Notes: generated by a model from the sequence alone, not told the origin. A DNA stretch of 64,000 bases from Chrysaora quinquecirrha (GCA_014526335.1 JACTAT010000037.1:62001-126000), one strand, 5' to 3'; positions 22,757 through 35,413 are shown, counted from the first letter of the stretch. Numbers and translations are program-made.

Positions 22757-23062
22757 ATAATTACCTGCAAATCAATATCCAGGTGAGATCTTGCAGCAAG
22801 TGGTTTGTTAACAGCGTCAGAAGTATCATTAGCGAACAATACCATTGAGTTTTTGCAATCCATACAGGACCAAGCAATTTCAGCCTTACTCTGGACAGCC
22901 TCTTGATAGTCTTTTTGGGTGACTCCACTTCCAGAAGTACGATGTTGCCACTGTTGGCAAAGTCACATTCTTATGCTTTTGTCTTGGACGAACTTCCATT
23001 TTGCCAACAATGCAAAGACATGCCATCTTGTCAAGAAGAGTTTTAGATTAGAACAACTTGAC

Positions 23063-24595
23063 TTACTTAGTGAGATGCACACATGTTGTACAATGTATGT
23101 ATCTAATCAATGCATTGTAATAACATTTTATTCTACAATTTATTTTATCATATTTGAGATATCGACCTTGAGAAGCTAAGTCCGTAAAGTCCACATGGTC
23201 GGCTTTTTCGACCTGGCCCTCCACTAATTTCCTAATTCTTAAATAATAGAAATTATTGGAAGTAAAAGTTTTAGCCAAGGATGATATTTAATTTAACTAC
23301 TTTAGCATTATATGCATTTCTCAATACATCTACCTATAAGAAAAGGATGTCCTCTGCAGCAATTTGAAAGTGAATACAAAAAATGAATTCAAGCTAAGTG
23401 AAGTTAAGGGTTTCTTAATACGTTGGAGGAAAACTTCTTATTTCTTATTGTATTATTTGTTGTTATTCATATTCTATGACTGAGGCCAATATTGATTCAA
23501 TTTGCTTGATTTTTTATTTCTTCTTCAGCACAGGTAGGGACATAACAACATTTTGAAAGCTTGGCACTACTAACCTTCAAAATAATTTCCTTTGCATTGC
23601 TCAGCTCAGCAATTTCTTTCAGTACAGGCAAAAGTTTTTCCTTTGATTCCATATTATCTTTAATTAATAATAATTCTTTTTCTTCCAGAAACTTTTTCGG
23701 TTTGTTTTGTTGCTTTGGCAGGGAACTTGATTTTATACAGACTCTTTGATAAAGCGAATTATTTTGCATGTTTGGTAGCAGGTCCATCTGATCAAGAACT
23801 CTCCTTTGTTTTAATGTCATGAAAATTTCTCAAAGCTTTTTCAGCAACAAAATTTTGGTGCATCTTTCAAATTCCTGATACATGTTAAACATTGATCTCG
23901 AAAAAATTTGTTGACTGCCTAAGAATTTAAAAATAATGGTGACACTGTACTCATTATTTCAGTTGATTTTCTCTTTTAAGAGCTGTGATGTTGTCTTATG
24001 CAGGAGCTTCATGTATTCAAGCAAACCTGGATTTTTTAATAGGAATTTTATCTCGACCTGCATCAGATATATCTCTCATACGTGTTTTATAAACCATCCA
24101 GTGTGTATTAGGATAGCTTCATCACCCAGTTGGTCATTAGGAACATTTTCTGGTCGTGACAGTACAGATGGAAGTGTTTCCATCACAGCATGGCATGTGA
24201 TCCAGATATGCTGACAAATATGCTGCAGAACAATGTTTAAAGAGCTTGCTTCATGGTCAGACAATTCAGTTATATTATTGCATCTGCTATTTTCATTGAA
24301 TTTTTATCTCTCAGAAAGAGGGGCTTTTTCCACTGAATATACCTTACTTTGCAGTTTCTTATTATTGGAAAATACTCCAGCTCAAAATGAATTTCTGCCA
24401 ACAGAGTTGATGAACACAACTATCATAAATTTTTGTGCTTGTCCAAAACACTTTCCGGGCTACAGCAAGAGAATGCTGCTGTTTGTCTAAACATGCTTCT
24501 GTTCTTGTAAGCCTACTTAAAACTTCAAATATGCTATTATAATGTGCAGGTAGTGCAAAAATGGGACCTTCCATTTTGAAGCTACAATGTTTCAA
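23063..24595 (-). pseudogene. unknown minus-strand coding remnant in MULE block A
   Basis: Several open segments (24595-24362, 24264-24076, 23820-23497) are conserved in copy B at 38690-37650. One, 23820-23497, encodes a Lys/Glu-rich helical peptide with 'FLEEKELLLIKDNMESKEKL'. No known domain is recognised. Position upstream of FLYWCH on the same strand suggests an accessory or N-terminal gene of the same transposon. The 107-codon frame is conserved in both copies with only a few differences. Confidence 0.4.
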
Positions 24596-24641
24596 ACATC
24601 AATTCAACATCAACATCAATTGAAATCATTTCAAGTCACAT

Positions 24642-26310
24642 CTCTATTACTAATATGCTTATTATGCTAATGAGGTTTCCATTGTTCTGATTCCTTTACT
24701 GAGCCTTATAAACAGTCGGACATGAAAGGCTTTTTCCCTGGGCCACCTAGAGATGCGCTTCTTTTTTTAATCAATTCTGTTTCTGGCCAGACACTGTTTT
24801 AAGATTTTTCTAAGCGTTTTGAAACCTAGAAGTTGGTTAAAATTACGATTTTCTCTCAGTTGGAAAAAGTTTTTACTCGAATGGCGGCCAAGCATTGTTC
24901 CTTTGCCTACACGCCTGCCAAGCTCTTTTGTTCTGTGCAAGTTGTTTACGTGCGTGAGTGCATGAGTCAATTCCTCAATTTGTTTACCTGTCCATGTCTT
25001 CAACTCACTGCAAGACAGAGTGGATGCCCTGTTCCCAACAACGAAAAATAAAGCAATAACAAAAAACTATAAAAACTAAAAACTATTGTTCTATACTTGA
25101 CTGGGTCCCATGACTTTTCTAGATATCACAGTGGGCGTGCTCCCACCAACCATTCTTTTTTGAACTCCACAGGAGCAGCACAAATGTTTCGATAGTGTTT
25201 TGTTCTTATTGCGTATTATTTTTGGAAAGCTCTTCTCTTTGGAAAGTGTTGGTTTAGCTGACATTATCCACACTGTTTCTTTTATTTAACTGGAACTACT
25301 TTGGTGAACTTATAACAAAGCGGGGTAAATGACATATTTATGTTGTTCTCTCTTCCCTTGAAAAAATCATTGCTCAAAAATGCAGGATAGCCTCCTTTAT
25401 GAATTCATTTTTAGATTTTTCCATCAATTATTTAGTTATTTTTTATTCATCCTAATGTGATATACTCGTCCTAATGTGATGGTGTTTTAAGCTATTGCAA
25501 CCTTTATTTTTGATAAAATGTAATCATATAGTGTGTGCAGTTTATTCACTGATGTATCAACCCACATCTCCAAAAATGTGTATACCTATTAGGCCCATAG
25601 CCTAATGGCTTTCTTTTCCATTGATTGAGAAGTTCCACAGGTAAAAAAATTATTTATTGTTAATTGAATTCTGGCTAACGTTTTATTGCTGATGAAATAA
25701 ACCAATATTTTCAAAAGTTTATATGGTTATGATAGATTGTGTCAGCACGAGTTCACCTGAAACTGTGATTGTTATTTAATTTTAGCTATTACTTATTGCT
25801 GATGAAATATGTAATAAATATAAAATATAAAGCTATGGTTTTTATACATTGTCAATGACATCAATTTATGTGACAAATGTTTATTTCTGTTGAATTTTCA
25901 CCTGTTGTGCAATTGCTTGGGAAAGGCTACTTACTTATCTGTTGGGCTCATCACATGTATTATTAATTCTGCATGACTTTGTAAGAATTTTTACCTCACA
26001 TGAAATATGTTGAATCTCACCATATGTATTAATTCTCTATGACTTTGTAAGAATCACTTTGCATACAATTTTGATCCTCTTTCAAATGTTTGAAACTAGA
26101 ATTTTTCTATAAATTAAATCATCAAATTTGCATTAATAACAAGAAATTAATTTTCAATTATTTTATAAAGACACCAGAGCACTGATAGTTTCACACAATG
26201 CTACACAGAGGACAAGTAGTGGTATTACAGCAAAGAGAGCACCAACGTCGGCGACAAAATTATGCTGTTGAGCATGACAGGCTAAATCAGGATTACCATC
26301 GCTGGAAGAC
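24642..26310. other. no recognisable gene
   Basis: AT-rich. Short minus-strand frames at 24767-25003 and 25091-25273 show no motif. The last 100 bases may be worn Helitron sequence. Confidence 0.45.
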
Positions 26311-27090
26311 ATGCTTCAATCTGTGTACCCACCAAGACAACCAGGTGAACCAAATCTCACGATTGACCCTGAAACCATGTCAATGAGTTTTCAAATGATA
26401 TCAATGCTCTGGTACTACAGCAGCTCAACACAGATAGCCACACCATACCTGAGCACAGACAAGGTGGTTACAGATGACCCAGATGAAGCAAAACGGCCTA
26501 CCCAATAGAATTCCTCAATGCGCAGACTCCAAGTGGAATGCCACTACACAACCTCAAATTGAAGGTATACCAACACCTACTTTAATTTCTTACTTTGTGT
26601 TCATATCTGCACCTTTTCCCAGGATCAATTTTTGCTTACTTTACGAACATTTTTTATTCTCTTTCTCTTCCAGCTTGGAGCAACCATAATATTGCTGAGG
26701 AACATCAACCCAAAGAAAGGACTTTGCAATGGCACACATTTCATTGTTCGTGACCTCAGAAATCACCTCATTTGTGCAGAAATCATCTCCAAAGAATACA
26801 GGGGAAAATATGTCATGATACCCAAAGTCACTGTGACTTCACAGCACAACACACTGCCTGTCAACATTGCACGACTGCAGTTCCCAGTCTGGTTGGCAAA
26901 TTGTCTCATTATCAACAAAGCACAAAGGTCAGTCATCAAGTCATGTTGGTGTTTACCTTCCCAAACCAGTCTTCAGTCTTGGACAGCTTTATGTTTAAAT
27001 GTCATGCCTCAGTCGATCAATGGCCTTAAGGTTTTCACATCACAAGACAAAATCACAAAGAACATCGTCTATCATGAAGTACTCACTTAA
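26311..27090 (+). pseudogene. Helitron Pif1-like helicase C-terminus with an intron
   Basis: The upstream frame has 'PYLSTDKVVTDDPDEAK'; a shifted frame continues 'IEFLNAQTPSGMPLHNLKLK' to 26564. A GT..AG intron of 109 bases (26565-26673) follows, and the next exon reads 'LGATIILLRNINPKKGLCNG', 'VTSQHNTLPVNIARLQFPV' and 'NCLIINKAQ', Pif1 helicase motifs V and VI as found in Helitrons, where the helicase unwinds DNA for rolling-circle transposition. Motif VI normally reads 'INKAQGQS'; here Gly-Gln are replaced and a frameshift follows, with 'GVYLPKPVFSLGQLYV' in the next frame. No Rep domain or CTRR end was found. Dead 3' fragment. Confidence 0.8.
26565..26673 (+). other. intron within Helitron helicase
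   Basis: Begins 'gtatacc', ends 'ctttctcttccag'. Removing it joins Lys to Leu in phase 0 at the conserved 'LKLK-LGA' position, restoring the helicase motif exactly. Confidence 0.75.
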
Positions 27091-27358
27091 TCACTTAAGC
27101 AACTACACCCATGCTCATCCCAGCGCCAGACCAGTGCCCAGCACAAATTTGTGCAACAGTGAGTAGCAGCACACATTTGTGGCACAGCGAGATCACACAA
27201 ACAAACACATGCATGTTGCAATTTTATGTTGCAGTGCACAAACCTGGCCCAGGCCACCCATTATTATTTTATTATTATCAAATATTATTTATACACGATA
27301 AAAACCCTTCAGCATATATATAAAAAATCTAATTACAATTTAAAATATTAAAATCAAA

Positions 27359-29460
27359 TTAAAACCCTAATTCCTTATCTGCTCTTGTTCCAGGGAGTTG
27401 TGTTTCAAATGAGTCTAGTTTTTGCTTCAAGCAATTTAAACTCAGTAACTCCCGAATTGTGGGGGGTGTATCATTCCAATTTTTTATAGATGTATAATGA
27501 AAACTCTTTTTGAAGAATTCTGTCCTGCATGTAGGGATCTGAAGATCCCGAGAATTTCTCGTATTGTACGAAGAAAAACATGATCTTGACTGGTATTTAT
27601 CAAAAAGGTTTTCAGGACACAATCTATTTATGATCTTGTAGGTCATCATGTTCCTGTCATAACAGATAATATTTTCTACATTTAGCCAGGAACAAGACCA
27701 ATGATCTTTAATTTTTGCAGTTTCAATTATTGATCTTGCTCATGATTGAAGACGCTGAAGAGCAGCTAATTTTGTTTTACATAAGCTGCCCCAAATAACA
27801 TTGCCATAATGCAGATTACTCTCGCCAAGAGCATAATAGACACTGCAAAGCTGAGATTGTGGTAGAACATTTTTCATTTGCTTAAGAGCAGAGAGACCAG
27901 CACTCATTTCGCCTGAATTGTTCATCCCAGGTTAGGTTTTCATCAATAATAATGCCTAGGGAATTTGTTTGTTCAACATTTTTTATATCTGACCCATTAA
28001 GCGTTAGAACCTCTGGAAAGTCATGCTTTCTAGTCTTGAGTGGATGTCCTATAACCATGAATTCAGTTTTTATGGGATTAGGACTAAGTTTATTTATTCT
28101 CATCCACTCTGAGATGTTTTGCAGTTCACAGTGAGCATCTTCAACCAATTTTACTGAATTACTGGAGGCAATTGTCAATTTGGTGTCATCAGCATAAATG
28201 CTAGCTGGTGAGGATTGCAAGCATCCTTCAAGGTCATTCAAGTAAATTATAAAAAGGAGAGGACCTAAGCATGATCCCTTGGTATGCCAAAGTAACATTT
28301 CTAGCTTTTGAATTCACATCATTTAGGGAGCAGAATTGCTTCCTATTTGTTAGATATGATTCAAACCAGTCCCCTGCCTTGCTTCTTACCCCATATGTGC
28401 ACGAATTGAAAGCTTTCCTTAGGTCAAGAAAAATAGTAAGATGAATTTTGCTGTGATCTATGCTCTCATACCAATAGTCAGTGCTTCCTATTAGCGACGT
28501 TATCATGGAATAATGCTTGCGAATAGCTGCTTGATTGCTCATTAACCGTTTGTTTGTTATGAGAAATTCAAACAGCTGATCATGTGTCAGGCGTTCCAAA
28601 ATCCTTGAGAACACAGAAATTACAGATATTGGATGGTAATTGTTTGTATCCGTTTTTGGGCCTGATTTATAGATTGGAAGTGACCCTAGCAAGCTTCCAA
28701 ATATTTTGAAAGGTACCATTGATAAGTGATGCATTAAAAATTAGCATGAGAGGAGAAGCGATTGAAGTGGCAGTGTCTTTTACCAACGTTATGGTTACTT
28801 TATAGGGTCTGGATGCTTTTCCATTCTGCAGCCCATTTATTGCATTAAAGACATATTCCTCGTTTACCGTGTCGAAAGGCATTTCGCTATTTTCTGGGAT
28901 GATATGCTTCAGGCAGTCATTGTCAGATTTGGATCCAATCTGTTTTGCAAGATTAGGTCCAACTGAAACAAAGTGGCGGTTAAGAGCCTTAAGCATATCA
29001 CGGTCTTTGGTCAAGGTTTTGCCTTCACTTTCAATGGTGTAAAGGGTTGTGGATTTGACATCTTTTTCTAAAACTTGATTAATTGTTTTCCACATTTTTT
29101 TGGATCCCCTTTAATTTCTTTGATTCTGTTTGCATAGTGATCCTGTATACATTTTCTTATTTCTGTTGTTACTCTCTTACATTGTTTGGTATAGATACAC
29201 CACATTTCAGGGTTCTTTGTCACCATTTTCTTAAGTCTATCCCAGCCCGCCATCATTTTTCTAACACTTGAGTGAAGCCAAGTAGCAAAGTCAGATTGAG
29301 CTCTTCTCCTTTTTATTAGAGCATGAGCATTCAAGATCAACTCGAACATTTCCTGAAATGTGTTCACCATACCAGATGGATCACAGGATTGAGGGTCAAG
29401 GATGGTTTTCCAATCTATTTGCTGTAGGTCTTGTAGGTCATATTTCTTGTTTCAACTAAT
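27359..29460 (-). pseudogene. CR1/Jockey-like LINE reverse transcriptase
   Basis: On the minus strand the protein order is complete: a linker (29370-29068), the finger region (29095-28667), 'PISVISVFSRILERLTHDQL' and 'IHLTIFLDLRKAF' (first catalytic Asp), 'GSCLGPLLFIIYLNDL', the 'YADDTKL' catalytic box near 28190, 'WMRINKLSPNPIKTEFMVIG', then the CR1-type C-terminus ending 'NWNDTPPTIRELLSLNCLKQ' before the stop at 27359. The protein is split over five frames, and about 20 codons after 'LRKAF' are deleted, taking out the normal 'TVDH' block. The endonuclease half is missing, so it is a 5'-truncated dead copy. Such proteins copy their RNA onto nicked chromosomal DNA. Confidence 0.92.
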
Positions 29461-29542
29461 TTTGGCTTTGAATGTACTTTTTTCCATCGTCAAGTGTTAA
29501 CTTTTGGTTCTAAAAGGTGTTCCCAATAAATAGCAGACTAGC

Positions 29543-29630
29543 TTTTTACCTTGACACCTGCGATGCGGGCGAGGTTTTTACCTTGACACCCGCAATGTGG
29601 GTGTGATTTTTTACCTTGACACCCACAATT
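29543..29630. repeat. tandem repeat, about 32-bp unit, nearly three copies
   Basis: Units start at 29543, 29575 and 29608, each beginning 'tttttaccttgacacc' and followed by a variable 'gcgatgcgggcgagg' part. The third is incomplete. Confidence 0.9.
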
Positions 29631-30814
29631 CCAGCACATACCTTTCCAAGAAAGACAAGATTCTTTCTTCCAACATTTTGTCTCTACCACTGAAGTCACG
29701 TGACCTCCAGTCCTGCTGTCCCCTGACCCACATGGCAAAAGGGGATCAGATCTCGCACTGCAGTGAGATCCTGCAATATCACATTGCAGCAGCTCCCCCT
29801 TCCATGAGCATGCCGTGGTACTTCATATAGGCAACAAGTTTTGATTTTGCATATTATCTGATCATGCCTTTCTTTTCTTGGGAACAGTAGAATTTTTATG
29901 GAAAAATTCCTCAGAAGCTGTTCAGAAAAAATGGAAAACTTAAACAAAGAGTGCTCCTTGACGTGGTGTTTGAGCTTATCAACTAATGCACCCAGCATTA
30001 AACACTTTAACACTTAGAGCGAATATTTTAGTTTTCGGAACTAAAACAAACATTTGTATATAACTTACTTTTCTCAATTGATTTATATTTGTTCATATCT
30101 TAAATACAATCTTGCAAAATGTTCTTGCTTGTTTGTCTTCTGTATCTTGTTATCAATATTGAATGTAGTTTGAATTTAAAAATGTTATTAATGTAATTTA
30201 ATGTAATGATAGATTGTATTTAAGGTTAATTAATAAGTCAATAAAAAAATTAGCTGAAAAACTGAACACTGAAGATCCTTACATCAAAATATAGCAAAAT
30301 CAACAGAAACCTTGAAACATTAGCCAAAGAGCACAAAGTTTACTTAATATGTAATGAAAATCTAAATGACAAAATAATGGCCTTCACCAATCCAATGCAG
30401 GTACAAGCATCCTTGTCAAAAATATCAAAAGCACACTGTGGCTAAATAAAAGAGCACCATCATCAGACAGACCCGCTCGTTGTCAAACCAGAATTGTCGA
30501 AGAACAAAGACCAACTGAACCTGTTGAGATACAAAATGAAAGCACTGCATACTTAAATAATCTTCCTGGACAACGTAATAATGGCAAAGAATATGGTGTA
30601 TCAAGGAAACTTTTTGCCAACTCCTCAAATCTTATTCATTCAAAATGGACGGTTTCCTTACCAGAATCAGCCTCTGTTCCTGCCCTATCCTCAACAAAAT
30701 AATTTTTAATGCCAATGAAATTAATGCTGATTCAGACCAATGCTGACTAAAACTACTAAGAATGACAATATCATTGTTTCTATGTAAATTCTTCAGAACT
30801 CTGCGTTTTTCAAG
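29631..30814. other. no recognisable gene
   Basis: AT-rich. 30425-30700 on the plus strand is open in one frame without a Met and has a mixed composition, but no motif is recognised. Confidence 0.4.
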
Positions 30815-31468
30815 TCATTTACTGTTGAGCAATACAATGCATGTATGGATGATGTAGAAATTGGCTTGCAATTTTCCTTCCAGTTTTTTATCTATCAGGT
30901 GACTCTGCAATGAGCTATGTACATCTGCAAGACAGGCAAACATGTCAGCTTTATTTATATATGCAGGAACGATTGAATGAGATAAACAAAGTTCCAAGGC
31001 TTCTTGTTCTGCATTATTTTGTGACATGAAATTTTGGAGATTGTTTCATTTAGTGTAAAAGGTAGAAGAATCTTTTCCTTAGTCAGGCTCTGTAATTTCT
31101 TTTCATGTGTCTTGATAAGTTGATGTGTTTCTGTTAAAGTTGTAGTCAAAAACTGTTTCAGGATGAAGAAATCAAACAGAAGAAAGAATCAGTTTTGCTT
31201 TATCCAATGAATCGTCTCTTTCCAATTCAAGTTTTCTCAGTTCCTTTGATCTTTTGAGTACAGCACTCCTCAGCAGACCTTTATGGATAGCATTCACATC
31301 TCCAGTTGCAGTATTCAGCAATGAAAAGCAAACAAATTTTGGAAAACAATACAATCTTAGACAATTTGTCAGGAACGTTACATCCAAAGTAGCCTTAGAG
31401 ACTTCTCCAACTTTCGGAATGCATTCTCTTTTCTTTAGTTGAGGATGGATCATGTGAATCCAAAACAT
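30815..31468 (-). pseudogene. Penelope-like element, N-terminal region
   Basis: Three minus-strand frames in succession: 31468-31172 with 'TNCLRLYCFPKFVCFSLLNT' and 'AIHKGLLRSAVLKRSKELRK', then 31149-30955 with 'HEKKLQSLTKEKILLPF', and 31027-30815 with 'LCLSHSIVPAYINKADMFAC'. This succession (H-x-K-K-L..L, then L..G/S-x-S-I-x-P) is what I know upstream of the RT in Penelope-like proteins. It is about the part that would precede the fragment at 14482-14751. The RT itself is absent. Assignment is by recalled pattern only. Confidence 0.5.
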
Positions 31469-32089
31469 CTCTTACAAACTAAAATCAATTGTCTTTTTCT
31501 GAAAATTTTCTCAAGTTCTGCTGTGCTGAGAGATTTGAATAGAAAAATTATCTTCAAAATTAGGACAATTTCATTATTATTGGGGAAATTAAGCTCCAGA
31601 TTATAGATACATGAAATTCTTCCTTTGGGCTTAAAAATCTTGTTGAAGCGCTCATGTGCTACAATCTCTGTAATTCCTCCTTCTCTGTAATAACTGTAAT
31701 CCTTCTTTGATTGATATTATTTTAACTAATCAGAAACACAACTTTCAACACAGCAAAACGATTGAAGCAAGTCCAAGTGACTTTCATAAACTAATTCTTA
31801 CAACCTGGAAATCATCTCTCCCTAAACGTTATCCAAACATTACTCACAAAACCTTCACGATAATTTTCTAAGAAAGTCGCTATTAATGTAAGAAATCATG
31901 CTCCTCTAAAGTCCCAAAAAGTAAGAGCAAGCAATAAGCCATTCGGTGAATGTCAAAGAAAAGCCATTATGTTGAGAACTAAACTAAAAATTAAGGATAA
32001 TAAGTCTAAAACCTGTAAACAAAGAAGTCACTGCAGAACTCAGCGCCAACATTTAAAATCACATTACCTCACAAAGATCAGAGTTTAAT

Positions 32090-32597
32090 TGCCTAATAAT
32101 CTCCGCCATATTTTATTGTTGATTTCTACAATGATTCCATAAGTCTAAAAGATGAATTACCCCATGGTACTGAACATCCCCCATGGTACTCAAAGGTATG
32201 CCCCCATACTACTGAATATCCCCCACGGTACTCAGAGATGCCTTCCCACACCAAACATGGTATGCTCTCACACGACTCATGGTATGCACCAACGGTACTG
32301 AATATCCCCCACGGTAATGAACATCCCCCAGGGTACTGCACATACATTGTACATGGTGAGTGTGTCTGGATTGTACCCTTTTTCTAACCAAAAGAGATGC
32401 TGCACTCTTAAAGTAGAAGATTTGAGAAATTAGGGACATTTCGTAGAATGAAATTATAACGAAGATGCCATTTTCACCTTCATTGATAACCCTCTTTAAC
32501 TTGCTGGACACTAAAAACTAAAAAGCGTGGAAGGAGTTGAGAGGGTCTCGCCAAATTTTGCCATGAAAAAGTTTACCTTTGCAATGAGTTACACCCC
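32090..32597. repeat. dispersed minisatellite-bearing repeat, copy B
   Basis: Matches 7238-8046 apart from a shorter minisatellite (32158-32345 against 7314-7782). The left foldback arm and loop seen at 6841-7151 are absent: similarity begins at 'gcctaataatctccgccat'. Same orientation as copy A. Confidence 0.85.
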
Positions 32598-32849
32598 TGC
32601 AACAATTTACAAAGTGTGAAACACTAATCCCTATAGAAAATGGCAGTGTCATACATGTCAAAAAACAAAATATTTTCCACTTTAGTTCTAATGCTTCTTT
32701 CAAGAATATATTATTGCTCCACTTAAACAAAAATGAACACTTACAGGCTCATGAAAAACGTTATGAAACATAGTAGCTAAGGTTATCCATTATCAAAAAT
32801 TATTTTTTACATGATCAGTGTTCATCAGTTTTACATGACAATTGGTGTT

Positions 32850-34135
32850 CTATACCACAAAGAAAAACTTGTCAACTCCAGTCACACCCATGTGGGCATG
32901 ACATTGGGTAGAGTTTGAGTGTTTTTTGTTTAAAGACAACCCATTGTCACTGTGTCTAACCAGATATGGTAAATTGCTTGTACCATCAAGAGGTGATTTG
33001 TCTCTTATTAGAAAAGGATACTTTACTTCAATGCAACATTTGCCACAACACTTGCACTCTACAATTAGATCTGGGCTGTCTCCAATAAAAGGTTTGTCTT
33101 TACAAATAGTAATTCCACATTCAACAAGGTAGTGTTTTGCTTTAGAAGCATACTGAAATTGCTCCAGGTTCAATAGCCCTCCCATATTTTAGGGACGGTA
33201 ATTTAAGATTTTTGCTGTTGCCACTAATCGTTGTAAATATTGCACTTAAGTCATTTGATTTGTATCCAGCTCCTGCTTTGTTCACATTGCCCATTCTGGT
33301 TTCAAAGCATGGGCTTTTGATGCTGTTATCATGTACTTTCTAACTAGAAACCACAATGGATTGATGCTTTGTCCCCTTGTTTCTTCCTCAATTTTGTTGG
33401 CATTTGAAGGAAAATATTCTATATGAAGAAAAAAATCTGCAGATGATTCTGATATTAGCAGGTAATAATCTAATGTGCAGATTAGATTTTCCGATTCCAT
33501 ACATGATGCACTTACCTTTTCCTTTTTGACCTCTAGAGCGGATTTCTTGGAGAGACAGTGGGTCTTCTAAATGTTCAGCTGGATCAAACTTTACTTTAGG
33601 GGGGCAATTTAGTTCATTTTTGTTGTTCTTCTTTTCCCAAAAGCTCCTCTGCTAGTTTCAAGTCTTTATTTTCACAGAAAATATCTTCTTGTTGTTTGGC
33701 AGCCTAGAACAAGGTTTTGAAGTGCATGAAGGGCTATTCTTACGGTATTCTCCAATTCTTACAGCTGCTTCAATTCGAAAAAGTGCTGCAGCCACATGAT
33801 TACATGTTTGGGAGGTACCAGCTATGCAGGGCAGAAAGCTTTCACTACTTTGCCAGTATCTTTTGCAATGCAAACCCAGACCTTGTGTGGTGTGTCAGAT
33901 ATCCTTCAAGATAATCTGCAAGTTGTTTTAGAAAACAAAATTTGCTTGCGTCTGATATGGCATGATAAGACATGGGGTTCAGCCAGTCAACTGAATATAA
34001 GCTGTATGCCTTAGATGTTTTGTAATCGCTCAAGTTGCCAATTTTCAGTTCACTTGGGTGAAAGGATAAAAAGTTAAAAATGTCAGGGTAAAGTGTTGCT
34101 GGCCAGAAGCTGACTCCATCTTCTTCATTTAGCCA
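32850..34135 (-). pseudogene. SWIM zinc finger / YqaJ-nuclease gene, copy B
   Basis: Minus strand, N-terminus at high coordinates. 34033-33845 has 'AYSLYSVDWLNPMSYHAISD'; 33873-33658 has the SWIM finger 'PCIAGTSQTCNHVAAALF' in which the first Cys of C-x-C has become Leu; 33185-32850 is the YqaJ nuclease with 'GITICKDKPFIGDSPDLIVE' (catalytic Asp), 'CIEVKYPF' (E-x-K) and 'TQCHAHMGVTG' (Gln motif). The nuclease frame of 111 codons is open and keeps all D-ExK residues. SWIM and nuclease are joined by broken sequence with possible exon borders. Copy A lacks the nuclease C-terminus. Biological role of animal SWIM-YqaJ genes is not established; a transposon-borne recombination nuclease is the usual guess. 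Confidence 0.75.
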
Positions 34136-34548
34136 ACCATCTTGAAACTGGAAAGGCTCTGGAAGGTTCTTGTCTTCAATATTCAGTTTGTTTTTGTGCT
34201 CGACGGCAATCTCCTGCTATCCTTCTTCTGCTGTTTTAACCTTGAAGCCCTTTCAATTTTGAAAATTATTAATCTGTTTCAATATTTTACTATCCCCAGT
34301 ATCCTTACTATCCCGACTATCCCTTGGAAAATGTCCTTGAAACTACATTGACCAGATAGGGAGGACACTCTCCTCGATTTGTTTACCTATTGAGAGTGTT
34401 CCTCGTTTAAGAAATTCACTCAACCATACAATTTAACCATATTCGTTTTATACTTTTCTTTCTTTATTGTTAAGTAATTGTTAAATGATTGTTGTGAGTA
34501 TTTATGTTAGCTTGTAGATTAGTAAATTGTATGCTTGTTGAATTTTTA

Positions 34549-34573
34549 AAAATGAAACTGAACTGAACTGAAC
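34549..34573. repeat. (ACTGA)n microsatellite
   Basis: Five copies of 'actga/ctgaa' directly before the start of MULE block B. Such 5-base repeats often mark the 3' tail of a LINE, and the upstream 150 AT-rich bases may be such a tail, but no protein remnant supports this. Confidence 0.7.
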
Positions 34574-34837
34574 TGAACTGGAAAAGTAAACCCAATAACA
34601 CATGTTTTTCAACCTCTAAACTTGAAATTATACTAGAACTTCCAATATAAAATACAAGAATCGTCTTGCTTAACTAGAACCTGGTGTTATAATGGTAAAA
34701 ACAGTAATCTTGTAATTTGCACCAGAGTTAGTTATCCTCTACATAATAATTCTGCAAATTTGTCCTTTCAATAAGACTCCCCTAATGGCCAGGTTCAAAA
34801 CGCAGACCAAGCTGAGTCTGTAGACTTCATGGACATA

Positions 34838-35413
34838 GCTTTTCAAGTCCGCATGTCTGCGTACGAAATAATCAACAAAAATAAATAAGTTCTACAGTGC
34901 TTTGTGCTTCTCAGATCTTTTTATCAAACATCGAAAGACTTGAGAAAACACATCAACAAAAGCTTAGGCCAGTTTAGGCGTGAATTTAGGCCTAAATTCA
35001 TGTTTAGGCATCATAAAGACATTTTATAATTATATAGTATACTATTATTTTATCGACTTGTTATATCATATCAAGTAATATTATGTTATATATTATATTA
35101 CATTTTATTTTCATGATTTTATTGTATTACGTTATATTTCTTATTATTATATTATGATTATATTATATATATTATGTATAACATTATTATATTATTGTAT
35201 TATATATTTACATTTTACTTTTTAATGTATTATATTATATCATATCATATCATAAAACAGTATATTTTATCATTTTACATTATCATATGAGCATGGTTGA
35301 CAAATGAGACATCATCATTGGCAAAGTGGTGGCTTTGAAAAAAACCATTTTATAAATCAGGAACCCAAGCAGGAAAGAGGACTTGCACTTTAGTTGACAG
35401 CTGGACCATTCAA
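34838..35413. other. AT-rich insertion in MULE block B
   Basis: Absent from copy A, where the two flanks are contiguous within the MULE coding region. 35020-35285 is almost pure A/T low-complexity sequence. It includes a perfect 20-base palindrome at 34981-35000 ('tgaatttaggcctaaattca'). No inverted terminal repeats, coding sequence or clear target duplication were seen. Confidence 0.65.

Larger units (their letters stand above)
21022..24641 (-). mobile_element. MULE/FLYWCH block, copy A
   Basis: A 3.6-kb block, found again at 34580-38754 with high similarity over its whole length. It starts at 'agtaaccccaataacacatg' and ends near 'aaatcatttcaagtca'. It contains a minus-strand FLYWCH plus MULE transposase and, further upstream on the same strand, coding-like sequence of unknown nature. 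No terminal inverted repeats were recognised at either limit; some animal MULEs lack obvious ones. Confidence 0.7.
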
